DNA of 64,000 nucleotides from Gilliamella bombicola (GTDB taxonomy: Bacteria > Pseudomonadota > Gammaproteobacteria > Enterobacterales > Orbaceae): NCBI RefSeq assembly GCF_900094945.1, contig NZ_FMAQ01000001.1, positions 310,001-374,000 on the forward strand. Direction: 5' to 3'. Below are positions 35,754 through 47,250 of this stretch, piece by piece. Below the pieces are notes generated by a model that searched no databases, had not been told where the DNA came from, and saw only the letters and a program-made list of their open reading frames with translations. Numbering within the stretch: the first letter of the stretch is position 1; each line of letters begins with the position of its first letter. The position numbers and the translations under genes were made by a program.

Positions 35754-36668
35754 TTACGCTAAAATAAGCTGTTGAGTACCCAACGCAAGTGGTACAGTTT
35801 GCTCTTCTGTAAAGGTCACATATTCCCATGCATCTTGTTTAGCAAGCAATGCTTGCAATAATTGATTATTCAATGCATGACCTGATTTATAACAAACTAC
35901 TTCACCAATCATATTATGACCGCTCATATATAAATCGCCGATAGTATCAAGCATTTTGTGACGTACAAACTCATCTTCAAAACGTAAACCGTCTTCATTA
36001 AGTACTTTATAATCATCAACCACAATTGCACAATCTAAACTACCACCTAGACATAAACCTTTAGACTGTAAAGCTTCAATATCACGCATAAAACCAAAAG
36101 TTCTTGCACGACTGATCTGACGAATAAACGATTCAGATGAAAAATCCAATTGATAACGTTGAGAACTACTATCGATAGCTGGATGATGAAAATCAATAGT
36201 GAAATCTAATCTAAAACCACTATAAGGTCTTACCTCAGCCCATTTATCACCATTTTCAACTCGAACTACTTCTTTTACTCGCAAAAACTTTTTAAGCGCA
36301 TTTTGTTCAGCAATACCTGCATCAAGCAACAAATAAACAAAAGGACTTGCGCTACCGTCCATAATTGGTATTTCAGGGGCATTAACTTCAATAATAAGAT
36401 TATCAATACCTAGCCCTGCTAAAGCAGAATTGATATGCTCAACAGTTGAAATACGAACATTGTCTTCGTTTACTAAACAAGTACAAAGCATTGTGTCGCG
36501 CACTGATTTTGCATCCACAGGAAAATCCACATATGGATTTAAATCAGTACGACGATAAATAATACCTGTGTTTTCAGGCGCAGGACGTAATGTCAAAGTA
36601 ACTTTCTTGCCGGTATGTAAACCAACACCAGTTGCTTGAATAGTCTTTTTTAATGTTCTTTGTTTCAC
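35754..36668 (-). CDS. lpxC: UDP-3-O-acyl-N-acetylglucosamine deacetylase
   Basis: Zinc enzyme for the committed step of lipid A synthesis. 304 residues. Zinc and catalytic residues are present: T-V-E-H-I-N-S (His79), [10 protein letters not shown] (His238/Asp242) and G-H-N-M-I-G (His265), with M-D-G-S-A-S-P-F (Glu/Asp region) near 102. [14 protein letters not shown] near 9-22 is the conserved N terminus. Last gene of the dcw block, as in E. coli, 67 bases after ftsZ. secM/secA, which follow in E. coli, are absent. Confidence 0.97.
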   Translation of the reverse strand: MKQRTLKKTIQATGVGLHTGKKVTLTLRPAPENTGIIYRRTDLNPYVDFPVDAKSVRDTMLCTCLVNEDNVRISTVEHINSALAGLGIDNLIIEVNAPEIPIMDGSASPFVYLLLDAGIAEQNALKKFLRVKEVVRVENGDKWAEVRPYSGFRLDFTIDFHHPAIDSSSQRYQLDFSSESFIRQISRARTFGFMRDIEALQSKGLCLGGSLDCAIVVDDYKVLNEDGLRFEDEFVRHKMLDTIGDLYMSGHNMIGEVVCYKSGHALNNQLLQALLAKQDAWEYVTFTEEQTVPLALGTQQLILA

Positions 36669-36735
36669 TTTGCACCTACTTTTTTACTTGTATTTCCTAT
36701 TGACTTTGACAATAAAAAATCAAATAAGTTCAACT

Positions 36736-37875
36736 TTAATTCGCTTGCTTACGGATGAAAGCAGGAATATCTAAAATTTTATGATCTTCAATAGAAGAAA
36801 CTGTTGGTTCATTAACAACTTTAGCCAATTTTTCTTCTTGTTGCCCCAACGTATTATTTGGAGTAAATAATTCATTGCGTGGTACAGGTTTAGGTATTTT
36901 AACTTCAGAACGCTTATCCATACCAATACCGGTTGCAACCACTGTTACTCGAATTTCATCAGACATATCTGGGTCAAAAGTTGTACCAACAACCACTGTC
37001 GCATTGTCAGAAGCAAATGCCCTAACTGTACTACCTACTGTTTCAAATTCTTCTAAGCCAAGATCTAACCCTGCGGTTACATTGACTAATACGCCTCGAG
37101 CACCAGATAAATCGATATCTTCAAGTAAAGGGCTAGAAATCGCCATTTCAGCAGCTTCTTCCGCTCGATTATCACCACTAGCTCGACCAGAACCCATCAT
37201 AGCATATCCCATTTCAGACATCACTGTTCTTACATCAGCAAAGTCCACGTTAATATGACCAGGTTTAGTAATAAGTTCGGCAATACCTTGTACCGCACCT
37301 TTTAGAACACCATTAGCAGCGGCGAAAGCGTCAAGTAATTTAACACCTCGACCTAATACTTTTAATAGTTTGTCATTTGGAATAGTAATCAAAGAATCAA
37401 CATGCTTTGCTAATTCAGAAATGCCTTGTTCAGCAAAAGCCATACGCTTTTTACCTTCAAAGCCAAAAGGCTTAGTGACAACAGCAACGGTTAGAATACC
37501 TAACTCTTTTGCTATTTCCGCAACGACTGGGGCCGCACCTGTTCCTGTTCCCCCACCCATTCCTGCTGCGATAAAGACCATATCCGCACCTTCAATAGCA
37601 CTACGAATAACCTCACGATCTTCTTCAGCAGAATTTCTACCGACTTCTGGATTAGCGCCTGCACCAAGCCCTTTAGTGACATTAGTACCGATTTGGATAG
37701 TTTGACCTACCTTAATTCGTTTTAATGCCTGCGCATCTGTATTTGCCGCAAAAAACTCAACACCTTCAATATGTTCAGCAATCATATGCTCGACAGCATT
37801 ACCACCGCCACCACCGACACCAATAACTTTAATGACTGCTGCTGGTTCATCATCTGCAACCATAGGCTCAAACAT
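36736..37875 (-). CDS. ftsZ: Cell division protein FtsZ
   Basis: Tubulin-like GTPase that forms the Z ring at midcell. 379 residues. [10 protein letters not shown] near 19-28, the tubulin signature G-G-G-T-G-T-G at 107-113 and the T7 loop N-V-D-F-A-D-V-R near 207 are intact. A variable linker (about 318-365) leads to the C-terminal peptide [10 protein letters not shown], which binds FtsA and ZipA. 81 bases after ftsA. Confidence 0.99.
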   Translation of the reverse strand: MFEPMVADDEPAAVIKVIGVGGGGGNAVEHMIAEHIEGVEFFAANTDAQALKRIKVGQTIQIGTNVTKGLGAGANPEVGRNSAEEDREVIRSAIEGADMVFIAAGMGGGTGTGAAPVVAEIAKELGILTVAVVTKPFGFEGKKRMAFAEQGISELAKHVDSLITIPNDKLLKVLGRGVKLLDAFAAANGVLKGAVQGIAELITKPGHINVDFADVRTVMSEMGYAMMGSGRASGDNRAEEAAEMAISSPLLEDIDLSGARGVLVNVTAGLDLGLEEFETVGSTVRAFASDNATVVVGTTFDPDMSDEIRVTVVATGIGMDKRSEVKIPKPVPRNELFTPNNTLGQQEEKLAKVVNEPTVSSIEDHKILDIPAFIRKQAN

Positions 37876-37956
37876 AACTTATCTCCAAATTTACGATCTT
37901 GGAACATTGTACAGATAATCGTCTACAATGTCCACGAAGTTCTTGAAATATACTAG

Positions 37957-39210
37957 CTAAAATTCTTTTTTAAACCAACCGGTCAATCGTTTAGCTATCC
38001 CTTTTAATGATGATTTATTACTGTCTTTTGCATCATCACTTAATAAACTTTGTTTTCCATAATGCAATAGCCCTATAGTTGTTGAACAATAAGGTTTTTG
38101 TACATAATCGGTTAAGCCTGATATATTTAATGGTTGCCCGATACGAACTTGATTTTGAAAAACTTTTTCGGCACACTCTACCATTCCTTTTATTTGAGCC
38201 GCACCGCCAGTTAAAACAATACCTGCCGCTAATTGATATTTAACATTTTGTTTTTTTAGTTCTTCTTGCAATGCAAGTAACTCTTTTTGTACCAATGAAA
38301 GTAGTTCGGAATAACGAGGTTCAATGACATCGGCGAGTGTTTGTCGTTGTAATGAACGAGACGGTCTTCCCCCAACACTTGGTACATCGATGACTTCATC
38401 TTTGCCAATTAGTGAACCTACAGCACACCCATAACGAATTTTAATGTTTTCTGCATCCATAGGCGGCGCACCAAACGCATAGGCAATATCACTAGTAACA
38501 ACATTACCAGCATAAGGAATGACAACAGAATGGCGTAAGGCACCACCAGTATAAACCGTTACATCCATTGTACCGCCACCGATATCAATTACGCAGACAC
38601 CAAGTTCTTTTTCATCATCTGTTAAAACTGCATAGCTAGAAGCCAATCCAGAAAAAATCAGTTGATCCACTTTCAATCCGCAACGCTCAACAGCCTTCAC
38701 TATATTTCTAGCCATATCATTATGGCAGGTAACTAAATGCACTTTGGCCTTCATTCTTACTCCAGATAGGCCAATAGGATTTTTAATACCTTCTTGTAAA
38801 TCGATAGAATATTCTTGCGCAATGACGTGTAAAATACGATGCTCGTCTAAAATTCTGACTGATTTTGCAGTATGAACAACATTGTCTACATCTTCTGCAG
38901 TAACTTCTTCATCCGCTATTGGCACCATGCCTATTTCATTTTGACAGCGGATATGTTTACCAGAAAGGCTTAAATATACTGAAGATATTTGGCAATCAGC
39001 CATAAGTTCAGCTTGATCAACTGCTCGTTGGATTGATTTAACGACGGACTCTAGATCGTTCACACCACCTTTATCAACCCCTTTTGATGGACAATGTCCC
39101 ACACCAATAATATTAACTATACCATCAGGAAGAACTTCACCAACAAGGGCAAGTACTTTGGATGTACCAACTTCCAGCCCAACAACCAATTTTTTTTCTG
39201 TTGCTTTCAT
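37957..39210 (-). CDS. ftsA: Cell division protein FtsA
   Basis: Actin-like ATPase that tethers FtsZ filaments to the membrane. 417 residues. Phosphate-1 loop G-L-E-V-G-T-S-K near 11-18, the 1C domain near 84-165, phosphate-2 motif D-I-G-G-G-T-M-D near 210 and an adenosine motif L-T-G-G-A-A-Q near 337. The C-terminal amphipathic helix K-R-L-T-G-W-F-K-K-E-F is the membrane-targeting sequence. It follows ftsQ after 21 bases. Confidence 0.98.
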   Translation of the reverse strand: MKATEKKLVVGLEVGTSKVLALVGEVLPDGIVNIIGVGHCPSKGVDKGGVNDLESVVKSIQRAVDQAELMADCQISSVYLSLSGKHIRCQNEIGMVPIADEEVTAEDVDNVVHTAKSVRILDEHRILHVIAQEYSIDLQEGIKNPIGLSGVRMKAKVHLVTCHNDMARNIVKAVERCGLKVDQLIFSGLASSYAVLTDDEKELGVCVIDIGGGTMDVTVYTGGALRHSVVIPYAGNVVTSDIAYAFGAPPMDAENIKIRYGCAVGSLIGKDEVIDVPSVGGRPSRSLQRQTLADVIEPRYSELLSLVQKELLALQEELKKQNVKYQLAAGIVLTGGAAQIKGMVECAEKVFQNQVRIGQPLNISGLTDYVQKPYCSTTIGLLHYGKQSLLSDDAKDSNKSSLKGIAKRLTGWFKKEF

Positions 39211-39231
39211 ACTCCAGCCTTAATTTATTCC

Positions 39232-40080
39232 TTACTGCACCATTTTTTCTCTTTGTACTGAAATACCATTTTCGTAACGTAAATCAGCTACCATTATTCT
39301 TTCATTTTCTGGAACTCTTGATTGAATTTCTGGAAATAATTTAATAAATTGTTGATATCGCTGTTCAATATTTTCATTACCTAACAACAACTTTATTTCC
39401 TGATTTTCAAGACAAAAACCAGATACACACTGTTTTACCATCAATTGCCATGCATTACGCTCATCTGTTATAGCCGCTTTAATATGTAATGCCAACTGAT
39501 TATTCGCTAATTTTTTAGAAAGATTTTCTAATTTATAATAAGTTTCTAACGCCAATTTAGCTTTACCCTCAGGACCATATAGTCTTGGCAATTGTAACTC
39601 GGTAATACGGTCAAGTGGCACGCTAAAAACATTACCATTTTCATCAAGTAAAAATAGGTCATTCCAATAAAAAACTGGTTTATATTCTTCAACATAGACA
39701 ATTAACCTATCTGGCCACTGTTTACGTACACTCGTTTGCTTAACCCATGGAAATCGCATTACTTCTTGTTGAATATCATTAACATCTTGTCCAATGTAAG
39801 TATTAGGCAATCCTAACCCTAAAATAGCTTCCCTAAGATCACCCTCAGTTGTATAAGTGTGTTCGCCACTTAACGTTAATTGCGACAATACCATTTGTTC
39901 GGGATCATCCATCCAATTTTTAAAGCTTTTAACAACCCAAATACTAATAAGAATAATCATAATTAAGAACAAAAAGCCTACTAATTGCTCTGTATTACGA
40001 AAGATAAGCAGCCGCCTTCTATTTTTATCTTCTCGTCTATGCGCCGCCTGTCTAACTTGTTTCATAACAATAAGGGCCAA
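39232..40080 (-). CDS. ftsQ: Cell division protein FtsQ
   Basis: Bitopic inner-membrane protein linking early and late divisome parts, with FtsB and FtsL. 282 residues: a short cytoplasmic end rich in Arg (R-R-E-D-K-N-R-R-R), a single membrane helix near 32-50, the POTRA domain near 60-130 (L-T-L-S-G-E-H-T-Y) and the beta domain to about 260. It begins one base after the ddlB stop. Confidence 0.95.
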   Translation of the reverse strand: MALIVMKQVRQAAHRREDKNRRRLLIFRNTEQLVGFLFLIMIILISIWVVKSFKNWMDDPEQMVLSQLTLSGEHTYTTEGDLREAILGLGLPNTYIGQDVNDIQQEVMRFPWVKQTSVRKQWPDRLIVYVEEYKPVFYWNDLFLLDENGNVFSVPLDRITELQLPRLYGPEGKAKLALETYYKLENLSKKLANNQLALHIKAAITDERNAWQLMVKQCVSGFCLENQEIKLLLGNENIEQRYQQFIKLFPEIQSRVPENERIMVADLRYENGISVQREKMVQ

Positions 40081-40989
40081 TTATAGGGTTGCCAAATTTA
40101 AAATTCTGACAACAAGCTCATTAAATGACCAGCCATGTTGTTTAGCAGCCATTGGTACCAAGCTATGATCTGTCATACCAGGAGCTGTATTGACTTCCAG
40201 TAAGAATGGTTTTTGATTAGCATTAAACATTATATCAACTCTTCCCCATCCTCGACATCCTACAGCTTTATAAGCATCTAAGGCTAAATTACGAATTTCT
40301 TGTTCTTTATCATCTGGTAAACCACTTGGACAAAAATACTGAGTCGTATCAGATAAATATTTAGCATCATAATCATAAAATTTGCTTGTAGGTTTAATAT
40401 GAATTGATGGTAAAACTTCTTCACCTACAATAGCCACTGTAAATTCAGAACCGGCTAAAAATGACTCAACCATCACAACACTGTCATATTTAAAAGCTGC
40501 ATTAATGGCCTCTTCCAATTCAGATGCTTCATTGACTCTAGCCATCCCTACGCTTGAACCTTCATGACTTGGTTTAACAAACAATGGTAAACCAAGCTGC
40601 TTAACAATAGCATTTGTATCAATTGATTGCGATCTTTCTACCATAACATAATCAGCAACAGGTAAATTAAGCGATTTCCAAACTAGTTTAGTTTTCAATT
40701 TATCCATTGTTAATGCTGATGACAAAACATCACTACCTGTATAAGGGATATTTTGATAAGTCAAAATTGCTTGCACAATACCGTCTTCCCCACCACGTCC
40801 GTGCAGAATAACAAAAGCTTTTGTATATCCTTCTTCTTTTAAATTAGTAATAGGATGATATTTAGTATCAATAAGATGCGCATCAATATCATTTGCCAAT
40901 AATCCTGCATGTACAGCTTTTCCTGACTTAAGTGATACGTCTCTCTCGGCAGAAGTACCGCCATACAATACAGCTACTTTATCAACCAT
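40081..40989 (-). CDS. ddlB: D-alanine-D-alanine ligase B
   Basis: ATP-grasp ligase producing the D-Ala-D-Ala dipeptide of peptidoglycan. 302 residues. G-G-T-S-A-E-R-D-V-S near 10-19, the omega-loop area with P-S-H-E-G-S-S-V-G-M near 143-152, and the metal-binding E-V-N-T-A-P-G-M-T-D near 265-274. The two-base gap to murC shows tight operon packing. Confidence 0.97.
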   Translation of the reverse strand: MVDKVAVLYGGTSAERDVSLKSGKAVHAGLLANDIDAHLIDTKYHPITNLKEEGYTKAFVILHGRGGEDGIVQAILTYQNIPYTGSDVLSSALTMDKLKTKLVWKSLNLPVADYVMVERSQSIDTNAIVKQLGLPLFVKPSHEGSSVGMARVNEASELEEAINAAFKYDSVVMVESFLAGSEFTVAIVGEEVLPSIHIKPTSKFYDYDAKYLSDTTQYFCPSGLPDDKEQEIRNLALDAYKAVGCRGWGRVDIMFNANQKPFLLEVNTAPGMTDHSLVPMAAKQHGWSFNELVVRILNLATL

Positions 40990-40991
40990 TT

Positions 40992-42437
40992 TTATAAAAC
41001 CTCTTTTGAAGATAATTGAGTTTTGGCTAATTGGCGCGCTATACGACCAACACTACCAGCTCCTTGTGTAATTAATAAATCACCGCCTTGTAATACTTCT
41101 TGCATAATTTCAGGCAATAAATCTAAATCAGAAATATAAATTGGATCAACTTTACCTCGATTACGAATTGAACGACACAAAGATCGGCTATCTGCACCTG
41201 CAATCGGTTGTTCTCCCGCTGAATAGACATCCAACATAACAAGTGCATCAACTTGAGAAAGCACTTGTGCGAAATCATCAAATAAATCACGAGTACGTGT
41301 ATATCTATGAGGTTGAAATAACATGACAAGTCTTCGCTCAGGCCAACCATTTCTTGCCGCCTGAATTGTTGCATTAACTTCACTAGGATGATGACCATAA
41401 TCATCAACCATCATAATATCTGCACCATCGGCATGAGGAAAAACACCTAATAAATCAAAACGTCGACTTGTGCCAGCAAATTTAGCTAATGCATTTATAA
41501 TTGACTGATCATCAATACCCTCTTCAGTTGCAGCAATAATTGCAGCTGCCGAATTTAAAGCATTATGTTTACCTGGTGCATTTAACTCAATATTTAAATC
41601 TTGGCGATCTGGGCGGCAAACGGTGTAATAACTAACCCCTCGTTCTTGACGATAATTTTTAATAACTACATCAGCCTCTTCACTAAACCCATAAGTAATG
41701 ACTTTACGTCCAACAATCGGCAATAATTCACGATTGATGGAATCGTCATAACACATAATCGCTAAACCATAAAATGGAAGATTACGTAAAAATGAAATAA
41801 ATGTCTGTTTGAGGTTATCAACACTACCCTGATAAGTATCCATATGGTCTGGTTCGATATTTGTTATAATAGAGACCATTGGCTGCAAATGAAGAAATGA
41901 TGCATCACTTTCATCGGCTTCAGCAATAAAATAACGACTACTGCCTAATTGCGCATGAGTTCCAGCCGCTTTAACTAAGCCTCCATTGACAAAAGTTGGG
42001 TCAAGTTTTGCCTCTGCATAAATAGCTGTAACCATCGCGGTAGTAGTTGTTTTACCATGTGTACCAGCAATAGCGATTCCATAGCGAAAACGCATTAATT
42101 CGGCCAACATTTCCGCGCGTTGGATCACTGGTATGCGCGCTTCACGTGCAGCAATTACTTCAATATTATCCTGTGAAATAGCAGAAGATATAACGACCAC
42201 ACTTGAATTAATCACATTTTCAGCCGCATGACCAATAACAATTTTAGCACCTAACATTTCTAAATGTTGAGTCACAGCATTTTCAGCAATATCTGAACCA
42301 CTAATTTCATAGCCTTCATTGGCTAGAACTTCTGCAATACCGCCCATACCTGCGCCACCAATACCCACAAAGTGGATATGTTTGACTCTTTTCATTTCAG
42401 GAATAATGGCTCTTAATTTAGCTAATTCCTTTGTATT
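40992..42437 (-). CDS. murC: UDP-N-acetylmuramate-L-alanine ligase
   Basis: First Mur ligase, adds L-Ala to UDP-MurNAc. 481 residues from GTG 42437; I choose it over ATG 42458 because AGGAG sits seven bases before it and because [10 protein letters not shown] matches the family N terminus. [12 protein letters not shown] is the UDP-binding loop; [10 protein letters not shown] is the ATP P-loop. The gap to murG is 166 bases from this start, the widest within the murE-ftsZ part of the cluster. Confidence 0.97.
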   Translation of the reverse strand, partial: NTKELAKLRAIIPEMKRVKHIHFVGIGGAGMGGIAEVLANEGYEISGSDIAENAVTQHLEMLGAKIVIGHAAENVINSSVVVISSAISQDNIEVIAAREARIPVIQRAEMLAELMRFRYGIAIAGTHGKTTTTAMVTAIYAEAKLDPTFVNGGLVKAAGTHAQLGSSRYFIAEADESDASFLHLQPMVSIITNIEPDHMDTYQGSVDNLKQTFISFLRNLPFYGLAIMCYDDSINRELLPIVGRKVITYGFSEEADVVIKNYRQERGVSYYTVCRPDRQDLNIELNAPGKHNALNSAAAIIAATEEGIDDQSIINALAKFAGTSRRFDLLGVFPHADGADIMMVDDYGHHPSEVNATIQAARNGWPERRLVMLFQPHRYTRTRDLFDDFAQVLSQVDALVMLDVYSAGEQPIAGADSRSLCRSIRNRGKVDPIYISDLDLLPEIMQEVLQGGDLLITQGAGSVGRIARQLAKTQLSSKEVL

Positions 42438-42603
42438 CACTATAGAACTCCTAATCATTCTTTGTTATGTAGTGTACCCTGTCATATCAACATTGAACAT
42501 TTGTATCCTAGTTATTTTTTAGTCCAAACAAATCATTGACTCAAATACCTACATAAACTAAAAATTTTTTACAAAATTATTACACAATAATACCAAAAAC
42601 TAG

Positions 42604-43656
42604 TTATTTTATCACTGAGTTAAGGGATTCCGCTACTTTCTCAGTGGAATTTACAATAGATAAACTTTTAGCTTTAATTGCCATTTCTAGTAACTTGTCG
42701 CGATTCAAATTTAATAATAACTTTGATAATGATTCAACATTAAAATTTGGTTGTTCTATTATATCCGCGGCACCTATATCCGCTAATGATTTTGCATTCC
42801 AAAATTGCTGACGATCTTTATGCATAAACGGAACAAAAATAGCACCAATACCAACAACTTCAATTTCACTAACAGTCAATGCTCCGCTACGACAAATCAC
42901 AATATCTGCCCAATTGTATGCATCTGTAACATCAGATATAAACTCTGTCACTTTATTATTAGCCATATCACAATTTTGATAAGACTGAATTACCGAATCC
43001 AACATTCCTTTACCTGTTTGATGCCATACTACATATTCATCTGATAATTTAGTTATCACCTGGGGCACAATATCATTAATAATCTTCGCACCTTGACTTC
43101 CGCCCATGACTAATACTCTGATTGGTCCATTACGATCTTTGAACCTTTCTTCGGGTTTTACAACAGTTAAAAGATCACTACGCACAGGATTACCTACGAC
43201 TTCAGCGTTAGGAAAAGCACTAGGAAATGCTTGCAAAACTTTAGTCGCAATTTTAGCTAGCCACTTGTTAGTTAAACCAGCTATACCATTTTGTTCATGT
43301 AATACAATCGGTATGCCAAGTGTTTTTGCTGCGATCCCTCCAGGACCAGAAACATATCCGCCCATACCTAACACAACATCTGGACGATAGGCTTTCAAAA
43401 TTTTTCTTGCTTGTAAAACTGCTTTTAGAATTTTATAAGGTGCTTTTAATAATGCCATCACACCTTTTCCTCTTAGCCCTGATATTTCGATAAAGTCGAT
43501 CTCTATACCATTTTCAGGAACGAGATGTGCTTCCATTCGATCAGCAGTACCTAACCATCTTACTTGCCAACCTTGCTTCATCAAATAATGCGCAACAGCA
43601 ATACCGGGAAAGACATGTCCACCTGTTCCCCCTGCCATAACTAATAATTTTTTCAT
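42604..43656 (-). CDS. murG: UDP-N-acetylglucosamine:lipid I transferase MurG
   Basis: GT-B glycosyltransferase making lipid II at the inner face of the membrane. 350 residues. N-terminal glycine loop [14 protein letters not shown] near 7-20 binds the phosphate; the second G-loop G-G-S-Q-G-A-K near 190 and the E-near-C-terminal donor site [14 protein letters not shown] are present. The stop of ftsW overlaps its start by one base. Confidence 0.97.
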   Translation of the reverse strand: MKKLLVMAGGTGGHVFPGIAVAHYLMKQGWQVRWLGTADRMEAHLVPENGIEIDFIEISGLRGKGVMALLKAPYKILKAVLQARKILKAYRPDVVLGMGGYVSGPGGIAAKTLGIPIVLHEQNGIAGLTNKWLAKIATKVLQAFPSAFPNAEVVGNPVRSDLLTVVKPEERFKDRNGPIRVLVMGGSQGAKIINDIVPQVITKLSDEYVVWHQTGKGMLDSVIQSYQNCDMANNKVTEFISDVTDAYNWADIVICRSGALTVSEIEVVGIGAIFVPFMHKDRQQFWNAKSLADIGAADIIEQPNFNVESLSKLLLNLNRDKLLEMAIKAKSLSIVNSTEKVAESLNSVIK

Positions 43657-44807
43657 TATTTCACTAACCTTATTCTTGCTTGCGCTTGTTGTTGCCTAAA
43701 TTCAAAATCTATTCTGAGTAATATTGCAACCGCAATACTCATCACAATAAGGCTTGAACCACCATAACTAATAAATGGTAATGTTAATCCTTTAGTTGGT
43801 AACATACCAGATGTAACACCAACATTAACAAATGTTTGAAAACCAAACCATATTCCAATTTCACAGGCTAAATAACCCGAAAATAATACCCCCTCATTCA
43901 GTGCTCGATAACCAATTGCGAGAGCTTTAAATGTCAAGAAGAAAAGTAATGACAATAAAACAACTACACCTATATATCCATACTCTTCTGAAATAATCGA
44001 AAAAATAAAATCGGTATGACATTCAGGTAAATAACCTAATTTCAGAATAGAATTGCCCATACCTTGTCCCGTAATTCCTCCACTACCAATTGCCATTAAT
44101 GAGGCAACTAATTGATAACCTGAACCAGTTGCATCTTGCCAAGGGTCAAGAAAGGTTAACAGTCGAGTTAAACGGTAAGCCTCGTATAAAATCAAACAAA
44201 TCACTGCACCAACACCTGTTAGCAAAATAGCAATAAATTGCCACAATTGGGCACCAGCAATAAATAGGATACCAATAGTTACCATAAATAAAACGATAAC
44301 AGTACCTAAATCAGGTTGCTTAAGTAATAAAATAGAGAGTACGGCCATAACAACCATTGGTTTAAAAAAACCCCAAAACCCACTTTGTACCTCTTCAGAT
44401 TTACGCGATAAATAACCAGCTAAAAATAAAAATAGTGCTAATTTTGAAAGCTCTGCAGGCTGAAAATTAAATACCCCTAAAGGTATCCAACGCGATGCAC
44501 CGTTAATTGAAGAACCTATACCCAATACAACAATTAACATAATAATAGCAATGATTAGTAACACTGAACCGAACTGTTGCCAACGTTGCATCGGAATATA
44601 CAACGTAATAGACATTAAAAATAACGATATTCCTAACTGAATAAGCTCTCGTTGTGTATAAAAGAATGGATTACTATCATTAAATGACATTGAAGACGAT
44701 GTTACCATTATTAAGCCAAAAATCATTAAACCAAGCACAGTCCAAAGTAACTGATTGTCAAATGGGATATGTGGATTAACTTGTTTTTTTAACCAAAATA
44801 ATGTCAT
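43656..44807 (-). CDS. ftsW: SEDS-family peptidoglycan glycosyltransferase FtsW
   Basis: Polytopic septal glycan polymerase partner of FtsI. 383 residues with ten hydrophobic helices. S-S-M-S-F-N-D near 37, the [13 protein letters not shown] loop and the late [17 protein letters not shown] motif are typical. It overlaps murD by four bases and murG by one. Confidence 0.96.
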   Translation of the reverse strand: MTLFWLKKQVNPHIPFDNQLLWTVLGLMIFGLIMVTSSSMSFNDSNPFFYTQRELIQLGISLFLMSITLYIPMQRWQQFGSVLLIIAIIMLIVVLGIGSSINGASRWIPLGVFNFQPAELSKLALFLFLAGYLSRKSEEVQSGFWGFFKPMVVMAVLSILLLKQPDLGTVIVLFMVTIGILFIAGAQLWQFIAILLTGVGAVICLILYEAYRLTRLLTFLDPWQDATGSGYQLVASLMAIGSGGITGQGMGNSILKLGYLPECHTDFIFSIISEEYGYIGVVVLLSLLFFLTFKALAIGYRALNEGVLFSGYLACEIGIWFGFQTFVNVGVTSGMLPTKGLTLPFISYGGSSLIVMSIAVAILLRIDFEFRQQQAQARIRLVK

Positions 44808-46138
44808 ATTCCACTCCCTTGAGTATATTGTTCAGCAAGATATGCGAACTGTTTTCCTCGTTCAACGTAACTTTTAAACTGATCTAAACTTGCACAAGCG
44901 GGAGAAAGTAGAACCACATCATTTGATACCACTTTTTTAGCAATAATTTGCATTGATTCAGCCATTGTCTCTGTGATTGTTGTTATATTTGGAGCTAATT
45001 TACTAAGTAAATAACGATCTCGACCAAAACAAAAAACCTCTATATTCCTATTTTTTAAGTAAGGAATTAATAACGAAAAGTCAGCAGATTTCCCATCTCC
45101 ACCTAATAATAAATATAATTTTCCTTTGCAAACCACACTGTTTAGAGCGGCTTCAGTGCTACCAACATTGGTTGCTTTGGAATCATTAATCCACTTTACA
45201 CCATTCTTTTCCAACACTAATTCAAACCGATGTGGTAAACCATGAAATGAAGCAATTGTTGCAATGCTTGATTGTCGTGAAATATTTAATTTATCAGCTA
45301 TCGCTAAAGCTGCTAGTGCATTAAGATAGTTATGACATCCAGTTAATTTCATCATTTTTGTTGCTAGCAAAGGTTGATCTTGTACAATCAGATGCTCATA
45401 GTGGTTATCTAAATGATAATTACCTTTATCAACACCAAATGAAACTATATCGCTTTGTTTATCTGTTGGAATGGTTAATTGGTCGTCATTGTTAATCACA
45501 CAGTATGTTGCATTATGATAAATTCGGTGCTTAGCCTCAACATATTGCATTAAACCAAGAGGATAACGATCCATATGGTCTTCTGAAATATTTAAAATTG
45601 TTGCAACTGTTGCTTTTAAGCTGTAAGTCGTTTCTAGCTGAAAGCTCGATAGTTCTAAAACATATACATCGTAATCTTGGTTTAATAAAGATAATGCAGG
45701 CTGTCCTATATTACCACCAACACCAACACTAATACCTGCTGACTTAATGATTTCACCAATTAATGTAGTAACAGTAGTTTTACCATTTGCGCCAGTAATA
45801 GCAACAATTTTTTTATTAGATTTGGCATTAACTTCACGACAAAAAAGTTCAATATCACCTATAATTTCTACGCCTTTTTCTTTAGCTTTTTGTAATTCAG
45901 GGGTTGATAATGGAATGCCTGGGCTAACGATAATTAAATCGGCATTTAGCAACCAATCAATTTTTAAATCTCCCAAGTGATAATTAATTCGGTTATCTAA
46001 TTGTTCTAATCCTTGCGGCTTTAAACGAGTATCGATTACTTTTGGGATAATATTTTGAGCAAGGAAATAATTCACACAAGAAAGACCAGTGATACCTAAT
46101 CCGACAATAACAATATTTTTACCTTGATAGCTAACCAT
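44804..46138 (-). CDS. murD: UDP-N-acetylmuramoylalanine-D-glutamate ligase
   Basis: Second Mur ligase, adds D-Glu. 444 residues. N-terminal Rossmann G-L-G-I-T-G-L-S near 13-20, ATP P-loop [13 protein letters not shown] near 114-126, and a C-terminal domain with [11 protein letters not shown]. It follows mraY with 25 bases between and overlaps ftsW by four bases. Confidence 0.97.
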   Translation of the reverse strand: MVSYQGKNIVIVGLGITGLSCVNYFLAQNIIPKVIDTRLKPQGLEQLDNRINYHLGDLKIDWLLNADLIIVSPGIPLSTPELQKAKEKGVEIIGDIELFCREVNAKSNKKIVAITGANGKTTVTTLIGEIIKSAGISVGVGGNIGQPALSLLNQDYDVYVLELSSFQLETTYSLKATVATILNISEDHMDRYPLGLMQYVEAKHRIYHNATYCVINNDDQLTIPTDKQSDIVSFGVDKGNYHLDNHYEHLIVQDQPLLATKMMKLTGCHNYLNALAALAIADKLNISRQSSIATIASFHGLPHRFELVLEKNGVKWINDSKATNVGSTEAALNSVVCKGKLYLLLGGDGKSADFSLLIPYLKNRNIEVFCFGRDRYLLSKLAPNITTITETMAESMQIIAKKVVSNDVVLLSPACASLDQFKSYVERGKQFAYLAEQYTQGSGI

Positions 46139-46163
46139 GATTCAATCCTGAGCTGTTTTTAAA

Positions 46164-47246
46164 TTAACGTAATTTCAAAGTTAATAAACCGATTAATACC
46201 AACATTAATGAAATAATCCAAAAACGTACAATAACACGAGGTTCTGGCCAACCTTTTAATTCATAATGGTGATGAATCGGTGCCATTTTAAATATCCGTT
46301 TACCTCTTAATTTATATGAACCAACTTGCAAAATTACGGATAATGTTTCTACAACAAATATGCCACCCATTATCAATAATAGGAATTCTTGTCGTAATAA
46401 AACAGCTATAATGCCAAACACCCCCCCCAATGCAAGCGATCCGACATCACCCATAAAAACCATAGCAGGATAAGTATTAAACCATAGAAAACCTAACCCA
46501 GCACCAATAATTGCGGTACAGACAATCATCAATTCACCACCAAATTTAATATAAGGAATATGTAAGTAAGCAGCAAAATTAACATTGCCAGTTGCCCAAG
46601 ATACTAGAGCAAAACCAGCAGCAACAAAGACTGTCGGCATAATAGCTAATCCATCCAGCCCATCGGTTAAATTAACAGCATTGCCAGCCCCCACAATGAC
46701 AATATAGGTAAAAAGAATAAATAATAATCCTAACTGTGGCATAACATCTTTAAAAAAAGGCACAACTAGTACAGTTACTGAGCTATCTTTTCCATAAACA
46801 TAAAGACCAAAAGCAACAATTAATGCAATGACCGATTGCCAAAAATACTTCCATCTTGCAATAAGACCCGCTGTATTTTTACGAATAACTTTTAAATAAT
46901 CATCAGCAAAACCAATAATTCCATAGCCAATCAATACAAATAATGCCAGCCAAACATAAGGGTTACGAAGATCTGCCCATAAAAATACCGAGATCGAAAT
47001 TGATGCAAGAATTAATGTACCTCCCATTGTTGGTGTACCTTTTTTACTTAAATGAGATTCAGGTCCATCATGGCGAACAACTTGGCCAATTTGTAATTTC
47101 TGCAACCAATCAATGACTTTTTGCCCCATTATTAATGAAATTAACAATGAGGTTAACAACGCTAAAATTGCTCTTACGGTTAAATAAGAAATAACATTAA
47201 AAAAACTAAAATATTTAACTAAATATTCTGATATCCACACCAACAT
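46164..47246 (-). CDS. mraY: Phospho-N-acetylmuramoyl-pentapeptide transferase
   Basis: Ten-helix membrane enzyme making lipid I. 360 residues, the same as E. coli. Catalytic aspartates lie in G-F-A-D-D-Y near 114-119 and in [10 protein letters not shown] near 189-198; [13 protein letters not shown] near 323 is the conserved HHH loop. A run of eight C (46421-46428) encodes the G-G-V stretch in the coding strand; it is read through here without a frame break. Confidence 0.98.
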   Translation of the reverse strand: MLVWISEYLVKYFSFFNVISYLTVRAILALLTSLLISLIMGQKVIDWLQKLQIGQVVRHDGPESHLSKKGTPTMGGTLILASISISVFLWADLRNPYVWLALFVLIGYGIIGFADDYLKVIRKNTAGLIARWKYFWQSVIALIVAFGLYVYGKDSSVTVLVVPFFKDVMPQLGLLFILFTYIVIVGAGNAVNLTDGLDGLAIMPTVFVAAGFALVSWATGNVNFAAYLHIPYIKFGGELMIVCTAIIGAGLGFLWFNTYPAMVFMGDVGSLALGGVFGIIAVLLRQEFLLLIMGGIFVVETLSVILQVGSYKLRGKRIFKMAPIHHHYELKGWPEPRVIVRFWIISLMLVLIGLLTLKLR

Positions 47247-47250
47247 AATT

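Noticed and set aside
36875-37705. Long plus-strand ORFs opposite ftsZ
   Set aside because: Complement-frame shadows of a highly conserved gene; biased composition only.
46421-46428. Run of eight C in mraY as a phase-variable tract
   Set aside because: The reading frame is intact across it, it encodes conserved glycines, and mraY is essential, so switching would be lethal.
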